Shown: positions 54,001 through 62,865, numbered from the stretch's first letter. The stretch is DNA of 64,000 nucleotides from Pedobacter jeongneungensis (GCF_000633455.1 NZ_AYMG01000026.1:1-64000), one strand, 5' to 3'. Notes: generated by a model from the letters alone, not told the origin. Numbers and translations are program-made.

Positions 54001-54528
54001 ATGGCTATGAATATGAAAAAGATTTTATCCGCCAAAGGTATCCGCAGGGTTAGGCGCCCTTCTTATCTGGGATTCGATATCGAAGGTTATCCCTGGAAAA
54101 AGGAAATCAATTACCGTGAACATCCGCAGATGTACCGTGTTGGAAAAGGGGAACAGGGCGTATTGATTTGTGAACCCTACAAATCGATAATCGGCCCATT
54201 GTGGCGTTTTAAGGATCCACAGATTGCCAGGGAAAGCGCAGAGACAATTTTCAATCGCTTTATGGAATTTATTGACGATGGAGATTTCGTAGGGGCTGAC
54301 CTGGCCCGGAAGTACCTTCAGATGGGGTATACCCGTTCGAGACGTTATGCTAATTATAAGGGTGGCCGCAAATATGATAAAGAAGATGGTTATGCCCTTT
54401 TAAAGCGTGGTACCGGTGAGAAACAAAAGGCAGAGGCTGCCCTGATATTCTATGGTTACTGGAAAAAGGCGGAAGGGAATGACTGGTACCGTGATGAAAA
54501 GATGCGCTGGAAGAAGGAATATGGCTGA
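54001..54528 (+). CDS. DUF4385-family protein
   Basis: 175 residues. It shows the conserved block of this uncharacterised family: YREHPQMYRVGKGEQGVL, EPYKSIIGPLWRFKDP, FVGADLARKYLQMGYTRSRR and ANYKGGRKYD. A basic head (MKKILSAKGIRRVRRP) precedes it; Met5 is a possible start. No signal peptide or membrane span. Function unknown; the many conserved Arg and Lys suggest nucleic acid or phosphate contact, which is speculation. A small gene follows 34 bp later and may be co-transcribed. Confidence 0.75.
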   Translation: MAMNMKKILSAKGIRRVRRPSYLGFDIEGYPWKKEINYREHPQMYRVGKGEQGVLICEPYKSIIGPLWRFKDPQIARESAETIFNRFMEFIDDGDFVGADLARKYLQMGYTRSRRYANYKGGRKYDKEDGYALLKRGTGEKQKAEAALIFYGYWKKAEGNDWYRDEKMRWKKEYG

Positions 54529-54562
54529 TTTTCAGCATAGTATAAGATGCATATAGAAATAA

Positions 54563-54862
54563 ATGATAGTTATGAATATAAATCGGGATGGTGGTGCCCT
54601 TGACGGTGCCAATAGAAGCAAATTCGAAGAGGGTCTGGTGGAAACGCGTTGGACGGATGTCGGAGAGCCATATTATGTAATTCGGGATGGCCTTGATCTC
54701 GAAGAATATGCGGAAATGGCCAAAGCGGTGCTCGAGTCGGAAAGAGATATTGCACATGACTTTACAGGTAAGGTGATCAGTGAGTCGGGAGATCGGGAGG
54801 TCCTGTTTGAATACAGATCGGGTTGGTTTTTGGAGGGGCTCGCTGAAGGGGAGATTGAATAA
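54563..54862 (+). CDS. Small uncharacterised acidic protein
   Basis: 99 residues, with Met4 (54572) an equal start candidate. It is acidic and without cysteine, with strand-like pieces VETRWTDVGEPYYVIRD and REVLFEYRSGWFLEG. I do not recognise a family. It follows the DUF4385 gene by 34 bp on the same strand, and the hairpin at 54931 lies downstream. Confidence 0.45.
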   Translation: MIVMNINRDGGALDGANRSKFEEGLVETRWTDVGEPYYVIRDGLDLEEYAEMAKAVLESERDIAHDFTGKVISESGDREVLFEYRSGWFLEGLAEGEIE

Positions 54863-54930
54863 AGAATTATGACCAGAATTATTGATTGTTACCATTAGCT
54901 AATGGATCGGATTGAAACGATTAAAGAAAA

Positions 54931-54951
54931 GCAACCGCTAATAGCGGTTGC
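54931..54951 (-). terminator. Intrinsic terminator for minus-strand transcription
   Basis: GCAACCGCTAATAGCGGTTGC is a near-perfect 9-bp stem hairpin. On the minus strand it is followed by a T-rich run (complement of TTAAAGAAAA), so it fits termination of a transcript coming from the right, namely the small gene at 55060-55269. Confidence 0.7.
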
Positions 54952-55059
54952 CTAACTTAACATTGCTTAATGTTGTTACGAAGCTGTGGATTTAAAAACA
55001 GCTTTTTGTATCGCGAATTTTTTTACGGAAACCTGGTTACTGCCCGGTAGCTGGTTGAA

Positions 55060-55269
55060 CTATGCATTCATTACCCAGATATTGTCCCCATTCCGTGTTG
55101 CCGTTGATGGATAGGCAGAACGGTATGTGGATAGGGTAGGTTTTTCATATTCCGGTTTCTCTTGTTCAACAGTTTCTTTTGAAGAATAGTTTTGGAAAAC
55201 CGTGGTAATGGGAAACATTTCAGGAATCATGGCTTTGCAGGTTACAGGACTATGGATGATCCGTTTCAT
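55060..55269 (-). CDS. Small uncharacterised protein, 69 residues
   Basis: Minus-strand frame starting MKRIIHSPVTCKAMIPEM (14 further in-frame codons upstream to 55311). It has a polar middle (SKETVEQEKPEYEKP) and ends in NGDNIWVMNA. No known family. Support is limited to the clean frame and the minus-strand terminator 109 bp downstream at 54931. It is divergent from the helicase gene. Confidence 0.4.
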   Translation of the reverse strand: MKRIIHSPVTCKAMIPEMFPITTVFQNYSSKETVEQEKPEYEKPTLSTYRSAYPSTATRNGDNIWVMNA

Positions 55270-55343
55270 GATGTATATGAATAAAGATTTTGTGATCCCT
55301 CCTCGTCTCAAAACTTTCAGCCCGCTTCCGTGGTTGTAACACC

Positions 55344-56873
55344 ATGCAGATTTTATCCCCTTCGGCTGCGCATGGTCCAGCGAGAAAATTATATCCCTAT
55401 CAGCAGCATGCTATTGAAACCCTTTTTGAAAAAATGCAAAGTAGGACCGAAAGTCCGCGTTTGCTCTATCAGTTGCCTACCGGTGGTGGTAAGACGGTGA
55501 TCTTTTCCGAAATTGCTGACCGTTTTATCAAAAAATACGGGAAGAAAGTTATCGTTCTGACCCATCGGCAGGAGTTGTGCAAACAGACCTCGCTGGCGCT
55601 GAAAAATACGGGTGTTGTTAATAAAGTCGTGAACAGTACAGTCAAAAGGATAACTAAAAAAGATTACTATAACTGTTATGTGGCAATGGTAGAAACCCTT
55701 AAGCACAGGATCGACGACGGCCTTATCGATACTGAAGGGGTAGGCCTTGTGATCGTGGATGAAGCCCATCACAATTCCTTCCACAAACTGCTTAAGAAAT
55801 TTCCGGGAGCCGGAGTAATCGGCGTAACAGCAACCCCATTTTCAGCAGATATATCCAGGCCCATGAAAAACTTCTATGGTGAACTGGTGCTTGGGGAGCC
55901 GATAAGTTCGTTGATCGAAAACGGTTTTTTGGCAAAGCCAAGGAGTTTTGGCTATGAGGTAGAACTCAATACCCTCAACAGGGGCATTCATGGTGATTTT
56001 ACGGTAAGCAGTTCCGATGAACTTTATTCATCCAAAGCCATGCTGGATCTCTTGGTACATGCTTACAGGGAACATTCCCTGGGGAAAAAGACATTGATTT
56101 TCAATAATGGGATATTTACCTCCCGAAAGGTTTTGCAGGTTTTCCAGGAGGCAGGTTATCCGGTCCGCCATCTGGACAACCAGACAGAGGGCGAGGAGCG
56201 GGTTGAGATATTGAGATGGTTTAAAAAAACAAAAGGCGCTATACTTACATCAGTTTCCATTTTGACGACAGGTTTTGATGAACCTTCGGTACAGTCGGTG
56301 ATATTGAACCGTGCAACAACCTCCCTTACACTTTACCACCAGATGATTGGCAGGGGAGCGAGACGTCTGCCCGGCAAAAGAACATTCAACATCATCGACC
56401 TGGGCAATAATGCAGAAAGGTTCGGAGAATGGGATGCGCCAATCGACTGGCAACATGTATTTGAAAACCCAGAAATCTATCACCAGATACTGGCGAAGGT
56501 CAGTGATGATATCCATCAGATGCCTGCAGAAATGAGGAACAGTTTTCCCAATAGCGCGGGTATATCCTTTGATGTGTTGGCGGCTTATCAAACGGCTATA
56601 GAGAAAGGAGAAAAAGCAAGGACAGTACTCCGCAGTTCCATTAGGCAACACGCACTCATGTGTGCAGACAATGCGGAAACGGTAAGCATGGCGCTGGAAT
56701 TATCCAAAACGCTTGATAAAGAGATCGACTGGAGGATAAAACAATACGGTAAATGCCTGGGTACGGTAACCAAAAATTATATGAAGTGGCTGGGCAGCGA
56801 CTATCGGAGCCGTTTGCAGGGCCTGATCGAAAAAATAATGTCAAGGCGGGCCGTAATGCGTGCAGCGGTTTAA
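55344..56873 (+). CDS. DEAD/DEAH-box SF2 helicase
   Basis: 509 residues with a complete two-domain helicase core. Q-like region LYPYQQHAIETL, Walker A TGGGKT (46-51), motif Ia LTHRQEL, Walker B DEAHH from Asp139, motif III GVTATP, motif IV-V region (LIFNNGIFTSRKVL, ILTTGFDEPSV) and motif VI YHQMIGRGARR near 330-340. A C-terminal region of about 130 residues has no clear domain. It resembles the helicase part of type I/III restriction-type and RadD-like ATPases. No nuclease or methylase gene is adjacent, so it is not a complete restriction system here. DUF3891 gene 85 bp downstream. Confidence 0.87.
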   Translation: MQILSPSAAHGPARKLYPYQQHAIETLFEKMQSRTESPRLLYQLPTGGGKTVIFSEIADRFIKKYGKKVIVLTHRQELCKQTSLALKNTGVVNKVVNSTVKRITKKDYYNCYVAMVETLKHRIDDGLIDTEGVGLVIVDEAHHNSFHKLLKKFPGAGVIGVTATPFSADISRPMKNFYGELVLGEPISSLIENGFLAKPRSFGYEVELNTLNRGIHGDFTVSSSDELYSSKAMLDLLVHAYREHSLGKKTLIFNNGIFTSRKVLQVFQEAGYPVRHLDNQTEGEERVEILRWFKKTKGAILTSVSILTTGFDEPSVQSVILNRATTSLTLYHQMIGRGARRLPGKRTFNIIDLGNNAERFGEWDAPIDWQHVFENPEIYHQILAKVSDDIHQMPAEMRNSFPNSAGISFDVLAAYQTAIEKGEKARTVLRSSIRQHALMCADNAETVSMALELSKTLDKEIDWRIKQYGKCLGTVTKNYMKWLGSDYRSRLQGLIEKIMSRRAVMRAAV

Positions 56874-56958
56874 TATATAAAGCAAGAGTCAACCCAAAAA
56901 AATACAAATTAGCCTTGCCGTACAAAAGGCAGGCTGGAATTTAGCAGAAGTAAAAATC

Positions 56959-57672
56959 ATGATTGTTAACTATTGTAACAGCGGATGGGAAATTATAACC
57001 CAACGGGCTCACGGGCTCCTGGCCGGGCAGATATGTGCAAGATGGAAAATTTCTGACCAGCCCAGCCGATGGGTGGAAACTCTTATTGCAACCACCGAGC
57101 ATGATGATGTTTTTAATGAATTCAGCCGTGGTCCGCTGTTGTGTGGTAATGGTGGTCCTTTGGATTTTAAAATGACCTCATTTGATATCACCGCCTGCAG
57201 GGAGATGATGGACAAGGCCCTAAGTAAGAGCCGTTTTATTGCACTGCTTTTTGCGAGGCATATCTCCTTTACCCATGGAAGTGAAGGTGCGGCAAAGCGT
57301 TATCTCGCAGGACTTAAAAAGCTGGAAGGGCAGTGGATCAAAGAGGCACGGAGCAGCATAGCTGAAGTAGACCGCGCTTACTCCCTGCTTGAATTCTGTG
57401 ATGCCTTTTCGTTGCTCATCTGTCAGGACCAGATTCCCCCCGAGGAACGTCGCCTGGAAATCAGCCAGGGCCCTAGCGGCAATTCTTTCCAGTTTTTTCA
57501 GCAAGGGCAGCGGCTTGTTGTTGAGCCCTGGCCATTTGAGCCTGACAGGTTTGAGGTGGACTATGAGCGGCTGAGCTTAAAGGAAATCAGTTTCGAAAAT
57601 GATAAGGTCTTTAGGAAGGCCCTGCGGAAAGCAGCGGTTGAACACCGGACGGTTATAATCTGCAGGGAATAA
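56959..57672 (+). CDS. DUF3891-family protein
   Basis: 237 residues. It shows the features I associate with DUF3891: WEIITQRAHGLLAGQI at the start, IATTEHDDVFNEF with a His-Asp pair, a helical middle (FIALLFARHISFTHG), EFCDAFSLLICQDQIPP and a beta-rich C-terminal half (VEPWPFEPDRFEV). The His/Asp pattern suggests an HD-like metal site, but this is only a resemblance. No signal peptide. Function unknown. Same strand as the helicase, 85 bp away. Confidence 0.7.
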   Translation: MIVNYCNSGWEIITQRAHGLLAGQICARWKISDQPSRWVETLIATTEHDDVFNEFSRGPLLCGNGGPLDFKMTSFDITACREMMDKALSKSRFIALLFARHISFTHGSEGAAKRYLAGLKKLEGQWIKEARSSIAEVDRAYSLLEFCDAFSLLICQDQIPPEERRLEISQGPSGNSFQFFQQGQRLVVEPWPFEPDRFEVDYERLSLKEISFENDKVFRKALRKAAVEHRTVIICRE

Positions 57673-58080
57673 TCTAGTTATTTTAACCTATTGGTTTTCA
57701 ATTTCTTAAATAATCGTCGAAATTACTGCGCGCCCGATTACTCACCACTATCTTGATGCAGATTAACTTTGTATCTTACAATTCAAAGGTACAATTTGAG
57801 TTAAAACTAACCAAATCAAACTACTAAATTATGAGGTAGTGTGATTTTTGGACTTCTGAAAGAACTAAATGACATCCGTTCGACTGCAATATAGATTTTG
57901 TGGTTGCCCATCCGAAGTAGAATAACAACGGCATAAATTTTTTTCTGTGAAATAAACGGTCGGTTAACTGTACGCCATTGGAAAACAACTGGGAAGATTT
58001 TTTTTCGCATTATTCCGTACATTTTCGTGTTACACTAAATTAAATTATGTTATATTTATAGAAACGAGTAAAGTGTAATT
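57673..58080. other. 408-bp AT-rich gap before the recombinase remnant
   Basis: No supported gene. The base composition becomes clearly more AT-rich than the preceding 10 kb and stays so to about 59.3 kb, a sign that the mobile-element region starts here. No inverted repeat of the resolvase res-site type could be confirmed by eye. Confidence 0.45.
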
Positions 58081-58692
58081 ATGCTAATTGGATATGCAAG
58101 GGTAAGCAAGTTTGAACAAAATTTAGATTTAAAAACTGATGCTTTTAAAAACATTGGAATAGAAAAAAATTTTGTTGACCAGGTTAGCGGTGTAGAATCT
58201 GAAATAGCACACCTTAACGAGCTATTAAGTTTTATAAGAAAGGGAGATACTTTAACAGTATGGAGATTAGACAGGCTTGATGGAACTTAAGTAAAGTTAA
58301 TTGAATTCGTTACGCAACTTATAGAATCAGGAATACACTTTAGATCTCTTACAGAAAATATCGATACTTCTACGGCCATGGGTAAATTGATCTTTCACAT
58401 TTTTTGCGCCTTAGCCGAACATGAAAGAAATGTATTAATAGAAAGGACTAATGCAGGATTGAAGTCTGCCAGAGCTAGGGGCAAAAATGGAGGTAGGCCA
58501 GAGGGTATGACGGATAAGTACAAAGAGATTGCCCCATTGATAAAAGCTTCTTACGAAAGTAAAAATGGATCAGTAGAGAGTATTATGAAAGCTTTTAATT
58601 TTGGGAGTAAAACCACATTTTATAAAATAATCAATTTTGAATTAGGGCAGCAAAGGTTTATGCTTTCTTTGGACTATTTCTTTTTATCTTAG
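58081..58692 (+). pseudogene. Serine recombinase (resolvase/invertase) with internal stop
   Basis: The N-terminal catalytic domain has GYARVS with nucleophile Ser9, then FVDQVSGV and VWRLDRL. At 58288-58290 a TAA stop interrupts the frame just after DRLDGT, where relatives read DRLGRSLKH. The same frame then resumes with VKLIEFVTQLIESGI, HIFCALAEHERNVLIERT, a GGRPEG linker and a helix-turn-helix (VESIMKAFNFGSKTTFYKII). A single point event or local rearrangement at the stop would restore it, but the changed residues beside the stop suggest true decay. The tail after IINFE is foreign and overlaps the frame at 58641. Confidence 0.85.
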
Positions 58693-58817
58693 GGGGGACT
58701 GCTTGGTACTGTAAAATTCAAAAACAGCAAGATCGGTTGCAATCAATCCAACTTGAAATAGCTCAAATCGAATTGTCAAAAATCAAATCTTCAAATCCAG
58801 AACTAGAGGAGTCTTAG
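58641..58817 (+). pseudogene. 5'-truncated small membrane protein with coiled coil
   Basis: A frame different from the recombinase, without ATG, opens right after a stop. It reads AAKVYAFFGLFLFILGG (membrane span) and then WYCKIQKQQDRLQSIQLEIA with heptad-like spacing, ending ELEES. The texture is that of a real anchored coiled-coil protein whose start was lost where the recombinase tail was joined. Family unknown. Confidence 0.4.
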
Positions 58818-58905
58818 ACAATTCGAAGTGCAAACAAGCCTAGCTGTAATCCACCGTGTAGCAATACCGTGAAACATAAATGCAAAATCTCTATGAACGA
58901 TTAAT

Positions 58906-59172
58906 ATGGATGACAAATTAAACAACGAGGAATTAATAACATTAGTAAAGAGGTCTTACGGTGAAAGTGACATTAAATTCGCCGGCCATAGTGATGAAAT
59001 TGTAAATGCACAAAAGGCTTTGATTTTAGCAATGAAACTTGATTTAGAATTAGATCAATATTTGGATTACCATAAAAAATTTCTTTTTTATGGTAAAAAG
59101 GTATCAGCAGAACACATTAATAAACAGATTGAACGGGTTAAAGATCTTTCTTACTATTTTAAATTCGATTGA
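58906..59172 (+). CDS. Small uncharacterised helical protein
   Basis: 88 residues, charged and largely helical (NNEELITLVKRSYGESD, EIVNAQKALILAMKLDLELD, VSAEHINKQIERVKDLSYYF). It has no signal peptide and no recognised domain. It lies between the recombinase remnant and the RHS remnant in AT-rich sequence. It could be an orphan immunity protein or element cargo; nothing proves this. Confidence 0.4.
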   Translation: MDDKLNNEELITLVKRSYGESDIKFAGHSDEIVNAQKALILAMKLDLELDQYLDYHKKFLFYGKKVSAEHINKQIERVKDLSYYFKFD

Positions 59173-59298
59173 TCAGTTTAAATTAGCTAAAAAGAAACAT
59201 TAACCCGGCACCGTTTGCCAACAGCTTTTGATCAGATCCACATGTAACCAGATGAACATTAAAGTCCGGGACAAATAAATTCTTAAAGAACGATCAAA

Positions 59299-59394
59299 AT
59301 GAAGTGCTCAATTATTGTATTTTTCTGTTCATTATTTGCAACAAGTTGCTTTTCTCAAGATCAATGGAAATATATCGGCACAGACCTATACTAA
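59299..59394 (+). pseudogene. Signal-peptide stub fused out of frame to RHS sequence
   Basis: MKCSIIVFFCSLFATSCFSQ is a perfect secretion signal, but its frame runs only 31 codons. From about 59365 the DNA belongs to an RHS gene in another frame. This is the 5' end of a lost secreted-protein gene joined to an RHS 3' fragment. Confidence 0.6.
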
Positions 59395-60817
59395 TGGAGG
59401 TGCACAAAATACTTTCAGCTATAACTATGACAAGCTGAATAGGTTAACACTTTCCAGTGCAGGAAACAATCTTGGTGAAAGTATCAGTTATGATGTAATG
59501 GGAAACATTAAGAGTCTTTCCAGGGATGGTTATGGAGCCAATGACTATCACATTGATCAATATAAAGGGAACCAGCTGAAGAATATCAGTGGTTTTACCA
59601 ATGGTAGTTACGTATATGATGAAAACGGAAATCTGGTGAGCGATGGGCCAGCCGGGACGATCATCGGTTACAATTACCTGAACCTTCCGGTACAGGTAAA
59701 CGGGAACCAGAATATTACCTTTACCTACGATGCTTCTGGTAAAAAACTGACAAAGACTAATGCAGGCGTAGTTACGGCCAATTATCTTGACGGTATTGTC
59801 TATAAACCTAACGGTGTAATTGATTTCATTCAGACCGAGGAAGGGATCGCAAGGAATAGCAACGGTAGTTATAGCTATGAGTATAATCTTGAGGATCGTT
59901 TGGATAATGTGCGTACAAGCTTTCATCGAAATCCTGCATCAGGACTTTTGGAGCCTATCCAGAGAGACGATTATTATGCGTTTGGGCTAAGGAAAGTTGC
60001 GAGTGGAGGAACAAACAAGTATGTTTACGGTGGTAAGGAACTGCAAGAAGAGTTAGGGCAATATGATTATGGTGCAAGATTCTATAACCCTGTCATCGGC
60101 AGATGGAATGTTGTCGATCCGCTAGCAGATATGTCACAAGGAACCTCACCTTATGCGTTTTGCGCAAACAATCCTATTTTGTTTAATGATAAGCTGGGCT
60201 TAGACACTGCGAAAGCTCGAAATCTGGGAACCGTTAACATTACCGCACATAGCATAGCCCGCGGTTATGAAAGGCTTATGATGTGGACGCATGGATTTGG
60301 CAGGATTATAGTTGGCAAAACTTTGGATCACTTCAATGTGGCGAGTAATTCTTCAAACTTTTTTATGTTATTAGCGAATTCTGGAATGCAGAGAGGTAAA
60401 ACAAATTTGACCGGTGGTCTCTTAGAAAAGTTGAAGAAAGATCCAGGGATGGCCAGGTTTAAGAAAAAATTGATAGAAAAAATGAAACTTAATCCTGGTC
60501 TGAAAAAAATTAAATTTTCTGACCTTGTAGAGTTTGGTGGGAAGTGGGAGGATGGCAATAAAATGAATGTAACCACAAACGCTTTGACGTGGACAATTCG
60601 TCATTCGTGGTTAGACGCTGATGCGATAATTAAGCCTGATGGAACTGTTGTAGTTCAATTTAGCACATCCGACACCTTAGATTTGACACCACAGGAATCT
60701 AGGTCGTTTAGCTATAATGTCGCCAGCTTCGTAACTGGCACAGTATACCATGGATTCGCGGGAGGAGGCATGGATATGAAAGTAGAAGCCAATTGGACCG
60801 AAACTATTAAACCATAA
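59315..60817 (+). CDS. RHS-repeat C-terminal cassette with unknown effector domain (5' truncated)
   Basis: A 500-codon frame whose first 16 or so codons are read-through of the neighbouring signal sequence. Genuine RHS/YD sequence starts at NGNISAQTYTNGG, far inside a normal RHS protein of 1500 or more residues. YD repeats (YNYDKLNRL, YVYDENGNLVSDG, FTYDASGKKL) lead to the hyperconserved core at about 235-295 (YDYGARFYNPVIGRWNVVDP, then GTSPYAFCANNPI). After KLGLD the last 205 residues are a variable tip typical of polymorphic toxins, with no domain I recognise. Without a proper start the cassette is probably silent unless recombined into a full RHS gene. A likely immunity gene follows 3 bp later. 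Confidence 0.75.
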   Translation: MYFSVHYLQQVAFLKINGNISAQTYTNGGAQNTFSYNYDKLNRLTLSSAGNNLGESISYDVMGNIKSLSRDGYGANDYHIDQYKGNQLKNISGFTNGSYVYDENGNLVSDGPAGTIIGYNYLNLPVQVNGNQNITFTYDASGKKLTKTNAGVVTANYLDGIVYKPNGVIDFIQTEEGIARNSNGSYSYEYNLEDRLDNVRTSFHRNPASGLLEPIQRDDYYAFGLRKVASGGTNKYVYGGKELQEELGQYDYGARFYNPVIGRWNVVDPLADMSQGTSPYAFCANNPILFNDKLGLDTAKARNLGTVNITAHSIARGYERLMMWTHGFGRIIVGKTLDHFNVASNSSNFFMLLANSGMQRGKTNLTGGLLEKLKKDPGMARFKKKLIEKMKLNPGLKKIKFSDLVEFGGKWEDGNKMNVTTNALTWTIRHSWLDADAIIKPDGTVVVQFSTSDTLDLTPQESRSFSYNVASFVTGTVYHGFAGGGMDMKVEANWTETIKP

Positions 60818-60820
60818 AAA

Positions 60821-61315
60821 ATGAAGCAGTGTATCTTTTTAATAATTACGATTTTGTCGATGGCCGGTTGTGGCAGTAATTCAAAAAATGGGAAACAATC
60901 AGATGAATTTTATACAGACAAAGGAGGCATGGATTGGGGGCGGGTTCCAATTATTAAGCCATATGAAATAGTTTCGCTTAGGGAGGGGAATTGGGGCGCT
61001 AGATCTGTTGATACCTCTGACGTTGCATTAAGTATGCCAGGTGTCAGGTCAGTAAATGTTGTAGATTCTTTTATTTTCATTTCTGGAGAAAAAACGATTT
61101 TGAACGGTCAAGAGGTTGAGGCAGCCTGGTTTGTGATCAATTCTAAGAACCACAATGTGCTGGGCTTTAAAGATCATAAGGACTACCTTAACCATTTATA
61201 TTTCATTGGGATTGACAATGAACCGAAATTACTTGATGTGCGAGAAGTTTCTCAATATTTCCTCAAACATGATACGGTTGATTGGAAAGGCATTTCAATA
61301 TCTTCTAAACAATAA
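60821..61315 (+). CDS. Probable immunity lipoprotein for the RHS tip
   Basis: 164 residues with a lipoprotein signal ending SMAGC (Cys17) and a short charged spacer. The globular part (VRSVNVVDSFIFISGEK, VEAAWFVINSKNHNVLGF, YFIGIDNEPKLLDVREV) is not a family I know. The position 3 bp after an RHS C-terminal toxin cassette, the small size and the unrelatedness to other genes fit an immunity protein. The lipoprotein signal would place it in the envelope, implying that the effector acts in the periplasm. That is inference. Confidence 0.55.
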   Translation: MKQCIFLIITILSMAGCGSNSKNGKQSDEFYTDKGGMDWGRVPIIKPYEIVSLREGNWGARSVDTSDVALSMPGVRSVNVVDSFIFISGEKTILNGQEVEAAWFVINSKNHNVLGFKDHKDYLNHLYFIGIDNEPKLLDVREVSQYFLKHDTVDWKGISISSKQ

Positions 61316-61546
61316 CTTAGATTGACCTATCAACAGATCACCGAAGATTAAGAAATGGAGGGCGATAGTATATTTTTTAAAAATTGACGACCTATAGAAA
61401 TGATGGATTTTGCTTTTTCAGAGAAGTTATTTATTATCTTTAACTTAGCCAATTACAGTCAAATAGTTGCAAAATAATGGTGAGCATATAGTGAGCTGGT
61501 TAGTGTGTTCTAATTTAAAATATTCATTATCAAAGAAATAAATGTT
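61316..61546. other. Gap before the attachment site, nothing recognised
   Basis: AT-rich, no ORF of note. It contains no 5' half of a tRNA, so the tRNA-like bases at 61547-61570 are an isolated 3' end. Confidence 0.5.
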
Positions 61547-61570
61547 CGGTTCGAGTCCCGTCCATTCCCA
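61547..61570 (+). other. tRNA 3'-end-like attachment (att) core
   Basis: CGGTTCGAGTCCCG followed by TCCATTCCCA has the TTCGAGT T-loop and a plausible 3' acceptor strand, but no upstream tRNA body. Such isolated 3' ends are left when an element integrates into a tRNA gene. A tyrosine integrase gene lies 79 bp to the right. The tRNA identity is not certain. Confidence 0.65.
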
Positions 61571-61589
61571 ACTAGAAATTCAAAAATAT

Positions 61590-61619
61590 TAAAAGCCCCA
61601 AAAATATTTGGGGCTTTTA
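61590..61619. terminator. Bidirectional intrinsic terminator
   Basis: AAAAGCCCC and GGGGCTTTT flank AAAAATATTT, giving a perfect stem with A-tract on one side and T-tract on the other. It lies 30 bp beyond the end of the minus-strand integrase and 20 bp beyond the att core, and would insulate both. Confidence 0.85.
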
Positions 61620-61648
61620 ACTTTGCTGTGAAAGTTAAATTACGTGGT

Positions 61649-62865
61649 TTAAATATGACCGAACTGCTGTTTAAGCTTGCTCATATCCCGGCTTACTTTA
61701 ATGTCAAGGACTTTTGCATAGTGCTGAGTAGTTTTTAAGGCAGTATGTCCTAGGATTTTGCTTACCGTCTCAATTGGAACCCCATTAGAAAGTGTTATTG
61801 TAGTTGCAAATGTGTGCCTTGCCAGGTGAAATGTCAAATGTTTAGCGATACCACAAACATCTGCTATTTCTTTTAAGTAAGCGTTCATCTTCTGATTGCT
61901 TAACACTGGTAATGAGAGGCCTTTGTTTTCGCATTCAGGGTTGTCTTTATAGCGGTTCAATATTTCAATGGCGCTTGGTAAAATTGGTATATGCGATGAT
62001 GTATCAGTTTTTTGTCTCTTTGTAAATATCCACTTTTCACCATCTATCCCTATAACGATTTCTGTCCGTTTTAGTTTTTTAACATTAGCATAAGCTAGTC
62101 CTGTAAAGCAACAAAAAATGAAAATATCTCTAACTTGTTGTAACCTTCCTATTGCAAACTCTTTGGCTATAATCTTATCTATTTCCTCTTGGGTTAGGTA
62201 GCTGCGTTCTTTGGCTTTTGCTGTTGATTTATAACCGATAAAGGGAGCGTGTTTTAGCCAGCCATTTGCCATACAGTCGTTGATGATCTTTTAAAGGTGT
62301 TTAATATATTTTGCGGCAGAAAAATCTCTACACTTACAATCTGCCCGTAAATAATGTTCAAAATTGTTAATGAAGGCATAATTCAATTCACTGATCTGAA
62401 TATCATCTTGGGTATACTTTTTTCGAAGGAAATCTGTTAAGTGTTTTTCAGATGTAATGTAGCCTTTTAGTGTATGGCTTCAAAACCATTCCCGATTAAT
62501 TCCTTTATCCTCGAGTTATGTTCCGCAAATAAACCCGTTAAATATCTGCTTTTTTGTGATTTGCCTGTGAACTGTCCTTGCAAACTCGCTGCTGTAACCT
62601 GTAGGCCCGTGTCGAGTAAAGCCTGATGGGCCATTCTCATCTTGCTTTGCAAACTATCCAGATAGCTATTGTGGGTTCTGACATCTTCCTTTGTGCCAAT
62701 TGCACGCCCGGCTGAACTATTCCATTTTCCGGGTTCGCAATCTCGACCTATAGATATTTCTGCCCGTTTACCATCTACGGTAATGCGCATATAAATGGCC
62801 CTTGGGCCTCCTTTGTAGACTTTTTGCTTTCTTAGATAAAAAAGCAGATGGAAATTACCTTTCAT
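61649..62865 (-). pseudogene. Tyrosine integrase broken by a frameshift and a stop
   Basis: Read from 62865, the N-terminal arm-binding domain is present (FHLLFYLRKQKVYKGG, ISIGRDCEPGKWNS). It stops after GNGFEAIH near 62468. One base out of frame the core-binding domain resumes (GYITSEKHLTDFLRKKY, INNFEHYLRAD) up to KYIKHL, where a TAA at 62293-62291 interrupts it. The same frame then gives the catalytic domain (CFTGLAYANV, LTFHLARHTFATT, LGHTALKTTQHYAKV with nucleophile Tyr). This is the Bacteroidota integrative-element type, about 400 residues when whole. Two independent lesions make sequencing error less likely. The element is probably immobile without help. Confidence 0.87.

Noticed and set aside
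55344-57672. Restriction or anti-phage defence island formed by the SF2 helicase and DUF3891 genes
   Set aside because: No methylase, nuclease, protease or sensor domain is adjacent, and neither protein alone shows a defence-specific domain.
61547-61570. Intact tRNA gene
   Set aside because: Only the T-loop and 3' acceptor part are present. No D-arm or anticodon arm precedes it, so it is called an att core only.
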